The notes beneath the pieces were generated by a model. That model was given only the letters and a program-made list of their open reading frames with translations. It had not been told where the DNA came from and ran no database searches. From Nodosilinea sp. LEGE 07088 (lineage in GTDB: Bacteria > Cyanobacteriota > Cyanobacteriia > Phormidesmidales > Phormidesmidaceae), in the NCBI RefSeq assembly GCF_015207395.1, contig NZ_JADEWX010000016.1, positions 1 through 64,000 of the forward strand: a stretch of DNA of 64,000 bases. The letters run 5' to 3'. Each line of letters begins with the position of its first letter. The first letter of the stretch is position 1. Positions 18,870-27,985 of the stretch are shown one piece after another. The translations under genes and the position numbers were made by a program.

Positions 18870-19022
18870 GTCACAGTTCAGCACTCGACTGATGTAGCTG
18901 ATCCCGTCATGGCCTAACTTCACGGCTTCGATGGCGGCATAGCGGCGTCGGTCTTTCTCCGACAACGAGATGTAGTACCGTTGCATTTGCTGTTCGATAG
19001 CCACAGGGTAGGGAGTCGGCAC
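18870..19022 (-). pseudogene. Transposase N-terminal fragment, ISAzo13-like
   Basis: About 50 residues on the minus strand, including LSEKDRRRYAAIEAVKLGHD and GISYISRVLNCDYR, resemble the N-terminus of ISAzo13-family transposases (SEKDRRRYAA...GGISYI). After NCDYR the frame turns into unrelated sequence and runs into the hslO 3' end. No inverted repeats or catalytic part remain. It is a remnant and not a functional element. Confidence 0.55.
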
Positions 19023-19230
19023 TGGTCTGTTAAGAGGAGATGCATCGAAACCCTCTCATGCAAAGGATTTCCTGAGTTGATACAGGTCTAGAGCAGAGCC
19101 CTATCGCCATGGCTGGGGGGGTGTTTCCTGAACGGGGAGAAGGTTCTCGCCGCCACGAGCGTACACTTCGTCACCTTCTAGAGTGACCTCACGGTCCTCA
19201 GGGGCAGGCGGTGACCAAGCGTTCACCTGA

Positions 19231-19476
19231 TTGGCAAGACGTTGTTCCCAGCCCAGCAGCGTAGATATTCAGTTTGTAGTTTGCCGCAACAATGCCGACT
19301 ATGAGGCATCTCTAGAAATCGGCAAAATCTATCGCTCTATTCGAGATGACGATGCCATGGCCAACGGGCTGATGCGAATTGTCGATGAAAGTGGTGACGA
19401 CGATGCTTTTGCAGCCAGTCGTTTCTACCCGATCGATTTGCCCAAGCCCATTGAAGACGTCCTCTTGGCGGTTTAG
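19231..19476 (+). CDS. Small conserved cyanobacterial protein
   Basis: The core FVVCRNNADYEASLEIGKIYRS and LMRIVDESGDD through FYPIDLPKPIEDVLLAV matches a small family of unknown function common in cyanobacteria (NNEDxxDLExxKxYxxLPDE...DESGEDYLYP). The only in-frame start is a TTG at 19231, right after a stop codon, and no ATG stands near the conserved N-terminus. The gene may therefore be slightly truncated at its 5' end or use a non-standard start. The nearby transposase fragment is a possible cause. Confidence 0.55.
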   Translation: MARRCSQPSSVDIQFVVCRNNADYEASLEIGKIYRSIRDDDAMANGLMRIVDESGDDDAFAASRFYPIDLPKPIEDVLLAV

Positions 19477-19518
19477 AGCCGAGGGCTTTACCAGGCCTAG
19501 CTTGTGCTTAGTATCACC

Positions 19519-20838
19519 TTATATCCCCATCAACCGCCGATAGGCCAGCGCTAGGGCCCCCTCATCCCCCACATTGCCGGGAAAAAGCACCACCGGCAAG
19601 TCGGGAAATTGGGGGTGGTCGGCTGGGGTGCGCACGACCGATACCCCAGGCAAAATTTGCCCCAGCAGACGAGCCGTTTGCAAAGCGAGCCCGGTGCTGA
19701 GGGTATCGTTGGAGGTAATCCCACCCTTGCTGATCAAAAAGCCGATGTCGGTGGGTAGCCCTTTAACCACCTCCATCAACAGAGACGATACCTCAACGCC
19801 AAAGTCGAGACGGGCCTGCACGGTATCGAACCCCAGCTCTTGGCGGCTGGTGTAGACGACCGGGACTTGCCCGCTGCGGTGGGTAGCGGCTACCTGCCTC
19901 AGGATATCGTCAGGGATCTGGCTGGGGGCAGCGGGGCCACCATCGCGCAGCTCAGCTACGTTGACCTCAATGCCCCTGACCCCAGACTCTTCGAGTAGTT
20001 GCGCTAGCTGCTGGGTGGTCTTTTGAACGTGGGAACCCACAATGATGGCCCCGGGGACGCCACCGCGCACGTAGCGACTCATGTGGGTAGCGTCAATGGG
20101 CTGGGGAGGGAGGGCCGCCAGGGCGGTAAGAATGCTGGCGGCACTGCGAAACAAAAAGCGTTTCCCCTGGGCGGCGGCGGTGAGAATATCGCGGGCGAAC
20201 TGATCGAGGTCGGCCTGGGTTTCGCCATCGACGGCGCAGCTAACGTTGTCCTCTAGGGTCAGTAAGCGATCGAGGGAGCCGCTGCGAATATCGGCCAGGG
20301 TAAAGCGCTCGACGGCCTGGGCCTGGATGCGGCCAGCCGTTTTTTCGGCCACGTAGTCGGGGAGGTAACTGGTGCTGTAGCCAAAGACCGAATCTTGAGC
20401 AAACTCAGTTTCGTGGACAGGGGTGGGAACGCCCTCGACCATCAGATAGTGGATGCTGTCGCGGGTGATGCGGCCCCCCTCAAAAAAGGCGGGGACTAAA
20501 AAGTGAGCGTCGAAGGGGCCGAGTTCTTGGGCGATCGCATCGGTCTCAACCGGGTAATGCCCTCGCAGGGTAGAGTCAGAGCGACTGACCACCAAAAAGT
20601 CAGCGATGGCTTCTAAGGCGATCGCCTGTTTCAGGTTTTGACACACTTGCCGAGTCACCGTTTCAGCCGCTGCCGGGGTCAGCGCTCGGGTGTTGGTCAA
20701 CACAAACACAATCGGCGATGCATCGCGTAGGCCCTGGCGTAGAGTCTCCACATCCCACTGCAACAGCAACAGGCAGCTATGCACTGTCTGAGAACCAGTC
20801 GGGTCATCGTCTAAAACAATAATCTTGGGCTGAGCCAT
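19519..20838 (-). CDS. Four-carbon acid sugar kinase family protein (DUF1537)
   Basis: The protein has about 439 residues from the ATG at 20838 (MAQPKIIVLDDDPTGSQ); a longer frame to 20865 exists. The N-terminal domain carries DDDPTGSQ and LVVSRSDSTLRGHYP, and the C-terminal nucleotide-binding domain carries ISKGGITSNDTLS. These are the two parts of OtnK/DtnK-type kinases that phosphorylate four-carbon acid sugars such as D-threonate or erythronate. The usual partner dehydrogenase and decarboxylase genes are absent nearby, so the substrate is uncertain. Confidence 0.85.
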   Translation of the reverse strand: MAQPKIIVLDDDPTGSQTVHSCLLLLQWDVETLRQGLRDASPIVFVLTNTRALTPAAAETVTRQVCQNLKQAIALEAIADFLVVSRSDSTLRGHYPVETDAIAQELGPFDAHFLVPAFFEGGRITRDSIHYLMVEGVPTPVHETEFAQDSVFGYSTSYLPDYVAEKTAGRIQAQAVERFTLADIRSGSLDRLLTLEDNVSCAVDGETQADLDQFARDILTAAAQGKRFLFRSAASILTALAALPPQPIDATHMSRYVRGGVPGAIIVGSHVQKTTQQLAQLLEESGVRGIEVNVAELRDGGPAAPSQIPDDILRQVAATHRSGQVPVVYTSRQELGFDTVQARLDFGVEVSSLLMEVVKGLPTDIGFLISKGGITSNDTLSTGLALQTARLLGQILPGVSVVRTPADHPQFPDLPVVLFPGNVGDEGALALAYRRLMGI

Positions 20839-20922
20839 GACTGCTGGCCTCGACAGATTCAACAAAATTCACCGCTGTCTATGCACTATCGCCCATGGGG
20901 GGGACATTGGCCAAGATAGGCA

Positions 20923-20964
20923 AATAAAAAGGGTTTCTAGACCGGTCTAGAAACCCTTTTTATT
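20923..20964 (-). terminator. 42-bp perfect palindrome after tRNA-fMet, probable bidirectional terminator
   Basis: Two 21-base arms, AATAAAAAGGGTTTCTAG-ACC and its exact complement, meet without a loop. A and T runs end the arms, so either strand gives a hairpin ending in U-rich sequence. It starts four bases after the 3' end of the tRNA gene. Confidence 0.8.
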
Positions 20965-20967
20965 CGA

Positions 20968-21044
<77 letters not shown>

Positions 21045-21094
21045 TCGGCTTATTTAGTATAGCGATAAATGTTCGCTATTAACAATCAATTTTC

Positions 21095-21205
21095 TCTAAG
21101 AGTATTCCACCTAAAAAACATTCCGATCAGGATCGCGAACTCGGCCCACTGGGCCGGTCGCGGAGAGACACCGGATAGGTATTTAGTTGGAACACTCTAA
21201 GCGAG
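21095..21205. repeat. MITE-like element with 22-bp imperfect terminal inverted repeats
   Basis: The sequence around CTCTAAGAGTATTCCACCTAAA on the left is mirrored at 21183-21205 (18 of 22 positions match). In between lies a GGCCCACTGGGCC hairpin and no open frame. It is about 110 bp long, between tRNA-fMet and the asparaginase gene. I saw no second copy in the window. Confidence 0.45.
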
Positions 21206-21250
21206 AGTTTTGGAGTGATGTCAATTGCTCAAGCTCTTGGTATGAAGCGT

Positions 21251-22213
21251 TTAGTACATCATGGGTAGATCGCCAATGACGTCTAAACGCTTAAAATCAC
21301 CAATTTTCATATAGGTCTCAGCCAGGGTGTCGGCGGCGGTGGGTGAAATCCAGCCGAGCTGTCGCAGTGCAAAGATGGCGGTGGCGTACTTGGCTCGCTT
21401 AGCCCCATCGATTACCTTAATGGCTAAGCCCAGGCCTTCCCCGACCCGACCAATGCACTGAATGCCTTCGGCCCCCGACTTGCTGACCAAAGCGCCATTG
21501 GTGATTTCCATTAGGCCGGTGTCGAAGGTATCGGGGCCACCGACCATGTCAGGATGGTGGGTCATCGCGCGCACGATGCGCTCCATCTCTAAGCTATTGC
21601 CCGAAGACAGCATGGCAAACAGGGTTGCCATTTGGCTGAGCTGCATAAAGTAAGTCGGTGCACCGCAGTCGTCGTGGGCACAGATAAACTCGTCGGCGGG
21701 CATGCCCAACAGTTCTGCAATCCGGGCAAGAATGAGTTTTTGTACCGGGTGGTTGCGGTCAAGATAACTCTCAAGGGGCCAGCTACGCTGCTGACAAACG
21801 GCTAGCATGCCAGCATGTTTGCCAGAGCAGTTGTGTTCTAAGGGGCTTTTTTTGCCGACGGGGGTGGGGCAGCGCAGGGCTGTTGGGTCGAGGTCGGCCT
21901 GCCACAAAATATGAAAGGCCTGACGGGCCTGCTCAATGTTGCCCTGGTGCGAACCGCACATGATTGCCAAATCGCGATCGTCGAGGGCGTAGCGCTCTAG
22001 GGCTCCCGATGCGGTTACAGCCAGCGCCTGAAAAGGCTTTAAAGCTGAGCGAATAAACGTGCCTAGCTCGCCGTTGCCCGCTATCGACAGGGTACGACCT
22101 CGGTTGTCGCACACCGCCACATGGGCAAGGTGATGAGATTCTGCGATGCCTTCCCGCAACAGCTGAATCTCTAGCGTTTTGGTGTGGTGCCGATTAACTC
22201 GACTGCTGGTCAT
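21251..22213 (-). CDS. Asparaginase (PF06089 type)
   Basis: This 320-residue protein matches the asparaginase II family found in cyanobacteria and rhizobia, which is unrelated to the E. coli enzymes. Recognisable parts are MCGSHQGNIEQARQAF, CPTPVGKKSPLEHNCSGKHAG and DDCGAPTYFMQLSQMA. It would hydrolyse L-asparagine to aspartate and ammonia. It is the last gene of a minus-strand group rsfS, CGLD27, asparaginase with short gaps; this order is common in cyanobacteria. Confidence 0.88.
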   Translation of the reverse strand: MTSSRVNRHHTKTLEIQLLREGIAESHHLAHVAVCDNRGRTLSIAGNGELGTFIRSALKPFQALAVTASGALERYALDDRDLAIMCGSHQGNIEQARQAFHILWQADLDPTALRCPTPVGKKSPLEHNCSGKHAGMLAVCQQRSWPLESYLDRNHPVQKLILARIAELLGMPADEFICAHDDCGAPTYFMQLSQMATLFAMLSSGNSLEMERIVRAMTHHPDMVGGPDTFDTGLMEITNGALVSKSGAEGIQCIGRVGEGLGLAIKVIDGAKRAKYATAIFALRQLGWISPTAADTLAETYMKIGDFKRLDVIGDLPMMY

Positions 22214-22262
22214 AGTGGAGGCTCTGCGGTGGTGAATAATAAATCTATGGCGGCGGTAGTCG

Positions 22263-22751
22263 CTAGAGCAGCGGCCAAGTAATCAGCCCGAGGGCTAGCA
22301 TTAAGGCGATAATCCCCAGCGTCCGGCGCACCCGCTGGAGCACAGGCCGTACCTGGTAGTCTACGATCAAGCGATCGCGGTTTGACACATCTTCGGGCTT
22401 GACCCATAGCTGGCCGTCGTACCAGCCCGATTCTTCGTAGGGCACGGTGGTTTGCCGCAAACGCCCCCCCACGTGGGCCCAGCCGACATAGAGCTGTAGC
22501 AGGGCCAGCAGCGGTAGCACCAACGCGCCCATAGCAGCGCTCAGCCCAAAGGGCAAGGGATGCTTAGCCGGTGCGAAGCTGGCGGCAGCCATCGGCCCAG
22601 CCACTAACCAGCCCGATACCCAGAGCCAAACGAGCGGCTTAATATAGCCGCTCCAACTACGACTACCCCAGCCGTAAAACCACGACCCTTGCACATCTTG
22701 ATATTCGTTAAGAGGCTGCTGCTCAGCCGGTACTGGGCATCGTTGGGGCAT
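22263..22751 (-). CDS. ycf36: CGLD27/Ycf36 family protein (DUF1230)
   Basis: The protein has about 162 residues from the ATG at 22751 (MPQRCPVPAEQQPLNEYQ). That N-terminal phrase is the family signature, and YEESGWYDGQLWVKPEDVSNRDRLIVDYQV is the conserved central part. Hydrophobic segments lie near residues 38-55, 65-90 and at the C-terminus. The family occurs in cyanobacteria, algal plastids (ycf36) and plants (CGLD27, linked to growth under light or iron stress). The molecular role is unknown. It sits 49 bp before the asparaginase gene. Confidence 0.85.
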   Translation of the reverse strand: MPQRCPVPAEQQPLNEYQDVQGSWFYGWGSRSWSGYIKPLVWLWVSGWLVAGPMAAASFAPAKHPLPFGLSAAMGALVLPLLALLQLYVGWAHVGGRLRQTTVPYEESGWYDGQLWVKPEDVSNRDRLIVDYQVRPVLQRVRRTLGIIALMLALGLITWPLL

Positions 22752-22862
22752 GGTCACTGACACTGCAAAATATAGCTCTAGCCTAAACGAATTGCCCGTC
22801 AATAGGAATTGTTTCCTGAGAATTTAGGCACTCTACTGGCTGAACACGGGGGCGATCGCAGG

Positions 22863-23312
22863 CTAAACCTGAGCCGAACCAACCTGGTGGCTAGCGGGTT
22901 GATAGAGAATCTGATTGGCGTGGCCCCAAAAAGCCTCCAAGTCATAGAAATCTCTCGCTTCGGGCATAAAAATGTGGGCGATCACTTCCCCATAGTCCAT
23001 CACGATCCAGCTGCCCTCGCCCTGCCCTTCAACCCGCAGTGGTCGACGGTTGTGGTCAGTTTCGAGGGCTGCTTCAATGGAGCGAGTGATGGCCCGTACC
23101 TGCACCGCCGAAAAGCCCGTAGCGATGACAAAATAGTCGGCTAAATATGACACATCTCCTACCTGCAAAATGGTGATGTTCCCCGCCTTGCGCTCATCGG
23201 CAGCCGCCGCAACGGCATAGGCTAACCGAAGCGCGTCATCGTCCATCGGGGCGGCCTGAGAAACATCGCCATTGATCGCAGACTCAGGGTAGGGAGAATA
23301 GGGCATACGCAA
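22863..23312 (-). CDS. rsfS: Ribosome silencing factor RsfS
   Basis: A 149-residue protein of the RsfS/Iojap family. NITILQVGDVSYLADYFVIATG, the central VRAITRSIEAAL and the C-terminal WIVMDYGEVIAHIFMPEARDFYDLEAFWG are diagnostic. It binds ribosomal protein L14 and blocks subunit joining when nutrients are scarce. The first 30 residues are not conserved, and translation may start at the second Met. It heads the rsfS-CGLD27-asparaginase group. Confidence 0.93.
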   Translation of the reverse strand: MRMPYSPYPESAINGDVSQAAPMDDDALRLAYAVAAAADERKAGNITILQVGDVSYLADYFVIATGFSAVQVRAITRSIEAALETDHNRRPLRVEGQGEGSWIVMDYGEVIAHIFMPEARDFYDLEAFWGHANQILYQPASHQVGSAQV

Positions 23313-23694
23313 AAAGATAGTGGGTCAAACCGACGACAGCAACGACGCTAAACCGGCTCGATTCAGCGCCTTGGCTCTAGGTCTATTGTAGAGGATGACT
23401 CCTAGGTACTGCCCTGCACCACGACCCTTGGTCATAAACTGTCACGGCGGTGCGATCGCCCCTGGAAGGCTCAATCAGCTGACTAATTTGGGCAGCTGTG
23501 CGCGCTCAAATGTCGTGCTTACAGCCGCTAGTAACATAAAGATTGAGATCCCAAATCTGGCGCAGCGTATATCATTGGGTGTCAATATTTGGCGGCTCAA
23601 AAGCTGCCATTAAAGCGGGTTAGGTGGTGGTTTTCGCCCCTCAGGCGTGGATGCTCTACGGCTCGTCGTTTAGTCTTACAGGGGAAGATACACC
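23313..23694. other. 382-bp intergenic region
   Basis: This holds the divergent promoters of rsfS and the coiled-coil gene. I saw no gene, repeat or clear operator. Short open frames here have no protein-like character. Confidence 0.5.
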
Positions 23695-25281
23695 ATGCCT
23701 CAACTTACGCAGGGTCTGATTGTTGCCGGGTTAATTGGTCTATTACTGGCCGTCATTGTGGGCTATTACCTGCGTCAGGGTCAGATCAATGAGTTGACCG
23801 AGACCTTGCAGCGCAGCCAAAAACGTCAAGAAGACCTAGCGGTTGAACATGAGCAACGGTTGCGGGATGCGACTCAGCAGCTACAAAAAGACTACGAGGC
23901 TCAGCTGTCTGAGAAAATGGAGCAGTACCAGATCCAGCTAGAAGAGCAGCGCAGTCGACTAGAGTCTGAGTACCGCGCTCGCCAGGGTATGGAGGGCGTT
24001 GCCCTGGCTGAAGTCGATAGCCTGACCGAACAGCGCATTCGCAAACAGTACGAAACTCGTCTAAAAGAAGCGGCCGCCAAAATTCAGCAGGCCTACGAGC
24101 AACATTTGCAAGCAAAGCTCGCCGCAGCGCGATCGCACCCCCAACCTGAGGACAACCCGCAGCGCATCAATTCACCGGCCAGCGTTGGCCTAGAGGCAAC
24201 GAACCTGGCCGCGTTAGAGGAACGACTTCAGGCCGACTATGATCGGCGATTGGCGGAGCGGATTGCTGAATACCAAGACGACATGACCCAGCGGATGGCC
24301 CAACTTGAGCAGGAGTACGAGGCCCGCTTACAAATGGCCCAGCCTACGGCTTCACCAGAGCTTGCCCCTACTCCCAGCGAGTTAGAGCTAAACCTGCGCC
24401 GTGAGCTAGAAGCCAGTTTACGAGAAGAGTATGACCAAAGACTAGCGGCTGAAATCGAGCATTATCAAAATCAGCTTGCCCAGCGCACCCAGGAGCTCGA
24501 TCAAAGCTATGAGGCATTGCAGACCTCACCCGTGACTAGCTCATCCCCAATCGCCGAAGAATTAATCACTGAGGGGCTAATTGCCGAAGCCCTCATCACG
24601 GCAGAAAGTGAATTAGATCTCGGTATCAATGCAGAGCTAAACACCGCCGAGATGACGGACCCAGCTGCTAGCCGCGATAGTCTAGGCTTTGACGAGCTAG
24701 AAGATGATGTCTCCTCCGACCTCTCCCTCGACCTCTCCCCTGAGGCAGATTCCATGGATTCAGCTGCCGATGGTGACCTGAATGAGTGGGACAGTGAATT
24801 GCAGCAGCAGGCTTCAGCAGAAAACCAAGCAGAAGACACGCAAACTAGTAGCCTCGATGTATCTGAGGTCGAAGCTAATGATGCCGGGCTAGCCGATCTA
24901 TCGGCGCTGTTGAATGATCAAGGTGAAAATACGGCAGCCGATGATATATTCGGTTCCGCTGACGACGCTCTAGGTGATTTAGGCAATGAAACCGTCGAAA
25001 GTTTTGACTTAGAGACCCTATCAGACAATCAGGACACGCAGGATGATGATATTTTCGGTCTGTCTGGAGGGACTTCTGGCAGCTCTGATGAGCTGAATTT
25101 CGACGCCCTATTAGACGATAATCCACCAGCTGGTGATATTCAGGACGATATGCAGGCTTTCGACACTGACTTTGGTGCCGAGGCGGAGCTTGACCTCGAA
25201 GCTCTACTCAACGCTCCCGACACCGATAATGTCTCCGATGAGCAGCTCGAAGGGCTAGACGACATTAGCGATCTCAGCTGA
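23695..25281 (+). CDS. Membrane-anchored coiled-coil protein with acidic tail
   Basis: This 528-residue protein begins with a membrane helix (residues 5-27, GLIVAGLIGLLLAVIVGYYL). A long charged coiled coil follows to about residue 280, with recurring phrases such as ALEERLQADYDRRLAERIAEYQ and LREEYDQRLAAEIEHYQ. The C-terminal 250 residues are very acidic and rich in Asp, Ser, Leu and Ala, with repeated short motifs DDIFGxxD and LDLEALL. The layout suggests a structural or scaffold protein at a membrane. I recognise no named family. A strong terminator follows. Confidence 0.75.
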   Translation: MPQLTQGLIVAGLIGLLLAVIVGYYLRQGQINELTETLQRSQKRQEDLAVEHEQRLRDATQQLQKDYEAQLSEKMEQYQIQLEEQRSRLESEYRARQGMEGVALAEVDSLTEQRIRKQYETRLKEAAAKIQQAYEQHLQAKLAAARSHPQPEDNPQRINSPASVGLEATNLAALEERLQADYDRRLAERIAEYQDDMTQRMAQLEQEYEARLQMAQPTASPELAPTPSELELNLRRELEASLREEYDQRLAAEIEHYQNQLAQRTQELDQSYEALQTSPVTSSSPIAEELITEGLIAEALITAESELDLGINAELNTAEMTDPAASRDSLGFDELEDDVSSDLSLDLSPEADSMDSAADGDLNEWDSELQQQASAENQAEDTQTSSLDVSEVEANDAGLADLSALLNDQGENTAADDIFGSADDALGDLGNETVESFDLETLSDNQDTQDDDIFGLSGGTSGSSDELNFDALLDDNPPAGDIQDDMQAFDTDFGAEAELDLEALLNAPDTDNVSDEQLEGLDDISDLS

Positions 25282-25337
25282 TTGTCGGTTGATTCCCCAT
25301 CATTATTTAGCGTCATCCAGCGTTGAGCCATGGCACG

Positions 25338-25374
25338 AAAAAGCGACCTCAACTGAATCAAGGTCGCTTTTTTG
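25338..25374. terminator. Bidirectional Rho-independent terminator
   Basis: AAAAAGCGACCT pairs with AGGTCGCTTTTTT around a 12-base loop. It serves the coiled-coil gene on the plus strand and nrdJ on the minus strand. Confidence 0.9.
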
Positions 25375-25391
25375 TACTTTTATTGCTCTAG

Positions 25392-27575
25392 CTAACTAGG
25401 CTTCTTCTCTGGCAGCATGCACTTGTCAGAGTCGCAGCCGGCCGGCCCCGCCTCGATAACTTCGCCTGCATCATAGCGAGACAGGGCCGCATGAAAATTA
25501 TCCGTGCCGCGCCGGGCCTCAACTTGCTGCCGCAAAGCTTCATAGTCAGCCTTGTTGATCGGCTCAAAAGGTAGCCGTGGGAAGGTTTGCAGGTCGTCAA
25601 ACCGAGCCAGCAAAGCGGCAGAAATATAGCCCTCATCGGTCTGTATCGCCTGGTAAATGCGTTCGGCCAGTGACTCCAACTCGGGCTCACGAAACTCGAT
25701 CGTCGCAGAGGTGTTGTGGGTGGTGTAATGCTTTTGTACCTGCATATAGAAGTCAAACTGGGCTGCGGCCGAAAATTTCTCGATCGCAATCTCATCGGCA
25801 CCGGGCAGATTGGCCCAGGGCACCTCGACCGGAATTTCCACTAGCCATTCGGTACAGCGGGGATCGAAGGGATCGCTGAGCAAGTTGCCGTTGTCGTCTT
25901 TGTCAGACTGAGAGGGCACCACCGAGTAACCATAGTCAATACAGGCCATAGCCACCGGGTCATTTTTGCGGAAGGTGATGCGGCGAATAAAGCGCTGGGC
26001 CTTGGGCGGGTGCCAGCCCGGGCTAGCGCCCGTCAGCAGTGATTTGGTACCTGCCGGTTGGACGGTGGTGCAGCGGTTGGGGCGCTTGAGCCCGTGGGCA
26101 TCGCAGTACTCGCCCACGACTCGGTGTACGATGCCGTTCCAGCGGCTGAGGTAGGCTTGCTCCTTAGCTTTGAAGTCCAGTCCCTGCATAGTGTCAGGGC
26201 GACCTGTCTCCCACCAGTGCAACCACTCGACCCCAAAGGCATTGACAAAGAAGTCAAACAACCCGGTGAAGGAAACCCCGACAATGGGGTCTTCTAGACG
26301 AGACTTTTGGTAGCGAGGCTCGGCAAATTGGTGGTTGAGCAATACCGCGACAGAGAGCGCCGCCGCCGTAAAGGCATCTTCTTGGTCTTGTAGATTTTGT
26401 GGATCCAGCTGGTTGAGGTGAACCTCCGCTAGGTTGCAGTGGAAATTGGCCCCCAAAATTTCACCACAGGGGTTGAGGCCGTAACGGTCATCCGCGCCAG
26501 CCCGCTGCTTGGCTTCTCCAGCCCATTGAATGGCCCCTTCACCGGAGTAAAACTGCTTGCGCACCGAGTCGATGCAGTCTTGCAGGCTAGGCTTGGTGTG
26601 AAAGACGCGGGTATGGTTGGCCATGCGCAGCACGTCGCGCTCGGGGTCAATGCGCCAGTTACCTTCGGCATCCTGCTGCCAGAGGTTATCTTTAGCGCTG
26701 GCGGCCAGGGTATCTTGGCTATCAAACTGGCGCATACCGGCGCTGCGGCGAATGTTGCCCGCGACAACGCAGGCGGCGGCTTCGTCGATCAGCAGACAGC
26801 ACTCGACAGAATTGAGCTGGCGGCCCACAGCTTTGTTGAGAATCGTCGCGCAGCGATCGTAGAGCAGCGACAGGCGCACGGGGTTAGCCACCCCGCCAAA
26901 GCCCTTGAGTTTTTCTCCGGCAGGCCGCACGTCTCGCAGGTCAATAACGACGCTAACCTCGCCGTTGAAGCGGTCGTCGGTCGATAGCTCTAGCAGCGTT
27001 TGGTACGACTTGACCCAGCCCTGACGGCTATCACCAACGCAAATTGTGGCCTGGTTGCCTTCTATAGTGACGTCGGTTTGTTCGCGGCGATCGCCCGCCG
27101 GAGTCTCCCCAATGCCGCCCGCCATGGTTACCGTTAGATGGTTGCGAATGGCAGGAATCTGGTTGATGTATTTGGGTTCTAGAATGGCCCCGGTACCGCA
27201 GCCCATCATGGCTAGATCCATCATTAGACCAAAGGCACGCCAATCGACAACGTCGGTGCTGGTGCAGTTGTAGGCACCCGAGAAGTTTTCGGGCTGCTTG
27301 CTCCAGGCCGTACCGCCTACCCACAACCAGCGCCCCGAGGGGAGCGCCTTCACCTGGCGCTGCATGCGTTTGAGCAACGCCGTTTCGTCGGGCGTGAGGT
27401 GACCCAATTCCACTAGCCCAGCTAGGGTGCGATCGCACACTTGATCCCAGGTTTCGCGCTCCCCTTCTACCACCTCGCCCCGGCGGCTGTAGGTGCGATA
27501 AAACACGGGAAACGCCGCTGGAGCCGCCTCAGGGAAAGGCCCCTGCTGCCGGGTACGAGGAAGTTCTTGAACCAT
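25392..27575 (-). CDS. nrdJ: Adenosylcobalamin-dependent ribonucleotide reductase (class II)
   Basis: This 727-residue protein is a monomeric class II ribonucleoside-triphosphate reductase of the Lactobacillus leichmannii type. Visible are the active-site Cys in GAYNCTSTDVVDW, the loop NPCGEILGANFHCNLAEVHL with the radical Cys and the catalytic Asn/Glu, PAGTKSLLTGASPGWHPPKA, and the redox Cys pair at the C-terminus (CDSDKC). It makes deoxynucleotides using vitamin B12. No intein is present. It shares a terminator with the convergent coiled-coil gene. Control by NrdR is expected, but I found no clear NrdR box upstream. Confidence 0.95.
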   Translation of the reverse strand: MVQELPRTRQQGPFPEAAPAAFPVFYRTYSRRGEVVEGERETWDQVCDRTLAGLVELGHLTPDETALLKRMQRQVKALPSGRWLWVGGTAWSKQPENFSGAYNCTSTDVVDWRAFGLMMDLAMMGCGTGAILEPKYINQIPAIRNHLTVTMAGGIGETPAGDRREQTDVTIEGNQATICVGDSRQGWVKSYQTLLELSTDDRFNGEVSVVIDLRDVRPAGEKLKGFGGVANPVRLSLLYDRCATILNKAVGRQLNSVECCLLIDEAAACVVAGNIRRSAGMRQFDSQDTLAASAKDNLWQQDAEGNWRIDPERDVLRMANHTRVFHTKPSLQDCIDSVRKQFYSGEGAIQWAGEAKQRAGADDRYGLNPCGEILGANFHCNLAEVHLNQLDPQNLQDQEDAFTAAALSVAVLLNHQFAEPRYQKSRLEDPIVGVSFTGLFDFFVNAFGVEWLHWWETGRPDTMQGLDFKAKEQAYLSRWNGIVHRVVGEYCDAHGLKRPNRCTTVQPAGTKSLLTGASPGWHPPKAQRFIRRITFRKNDPVAMACIDYGYSVVPSQSDKDDNGNLLSDPFDPRCTEWLVEIPVEVPWANLPGADEIAIEKFSAAAQFDFYMQVQKHYTTHNTSATIEFREPELESLAERIYQAIQTDEGYISAALLARFDDLQTFPRLPFEPINKADYEALRQQVEARRGTDNFHAALSRYDAGEVIEAGPAGCDSDKCMLPEKKPS

Positions 27576-27743
27576 GGAATCAGCCTTTTGCTAGCAAGAG
27601 AGGACGTAGACCAGCACCTTTGCCCCAACCCAGAGATTGAACCCAGCACGCATCGGCAGATTCTCACCTGAGCCCGGCAAGGTGCCCCAATGGTGACCCA
27701 TAATAGCGGATCATTCTTTAGCTGTAGCGTCTTGAAATTGAAT

Positions 27744-27775
27744 TTTTCCCAGATATAGCGCTATATCTGGGAAAA
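27744..27775. promoter_or_regulatory. 32-bp perfect palindrome upstream of nrdJ
   Basis: Two 16-base arms, TTTTCCCAGATATAGC and its exact complement, meet without a loop. The site lies 169 bp before the nrdJ start and 211 bp after the stop of the radical SAM gene. It could be an operator for nrdJ or a loopless terminator hairpin like the one at 20923-20964. Confidence 0.5.
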
Positions 27776-27985
27776 CCCCATGGGTTAGTAGGCGAGCTTC
27801 CGGTGCTGCTCAGATTTCTCAGTGAGCTTTTGGCAGTGAACTTTTGGTCTGCCCTGAGGAACGCTACAGAAAATATCCTCAGCACACATGGGTCAACGCC
27901 TTTGGTCACCATGCCTGTTGGTACAGAGACAAAGCCCACAGGAGAACCAGCGGGCCTGAAACTTAGAGCTCAGCGACTAAAGGGG

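Noticed and set aside
26439-26987. 182-residue open frame on the plus strand
   Set aside because: It is antisense to nrdJ, in GC-rich codons that open the opposite frame.
27576-27717. Possible cobalamin riboswitch upstream of nrdJ (minus strand GGTGAGAATCTGCC)
   Set aside because: Only one box resembles the aptamer; the other conserved B12-box elements and the kissing-loop stems are not visible.
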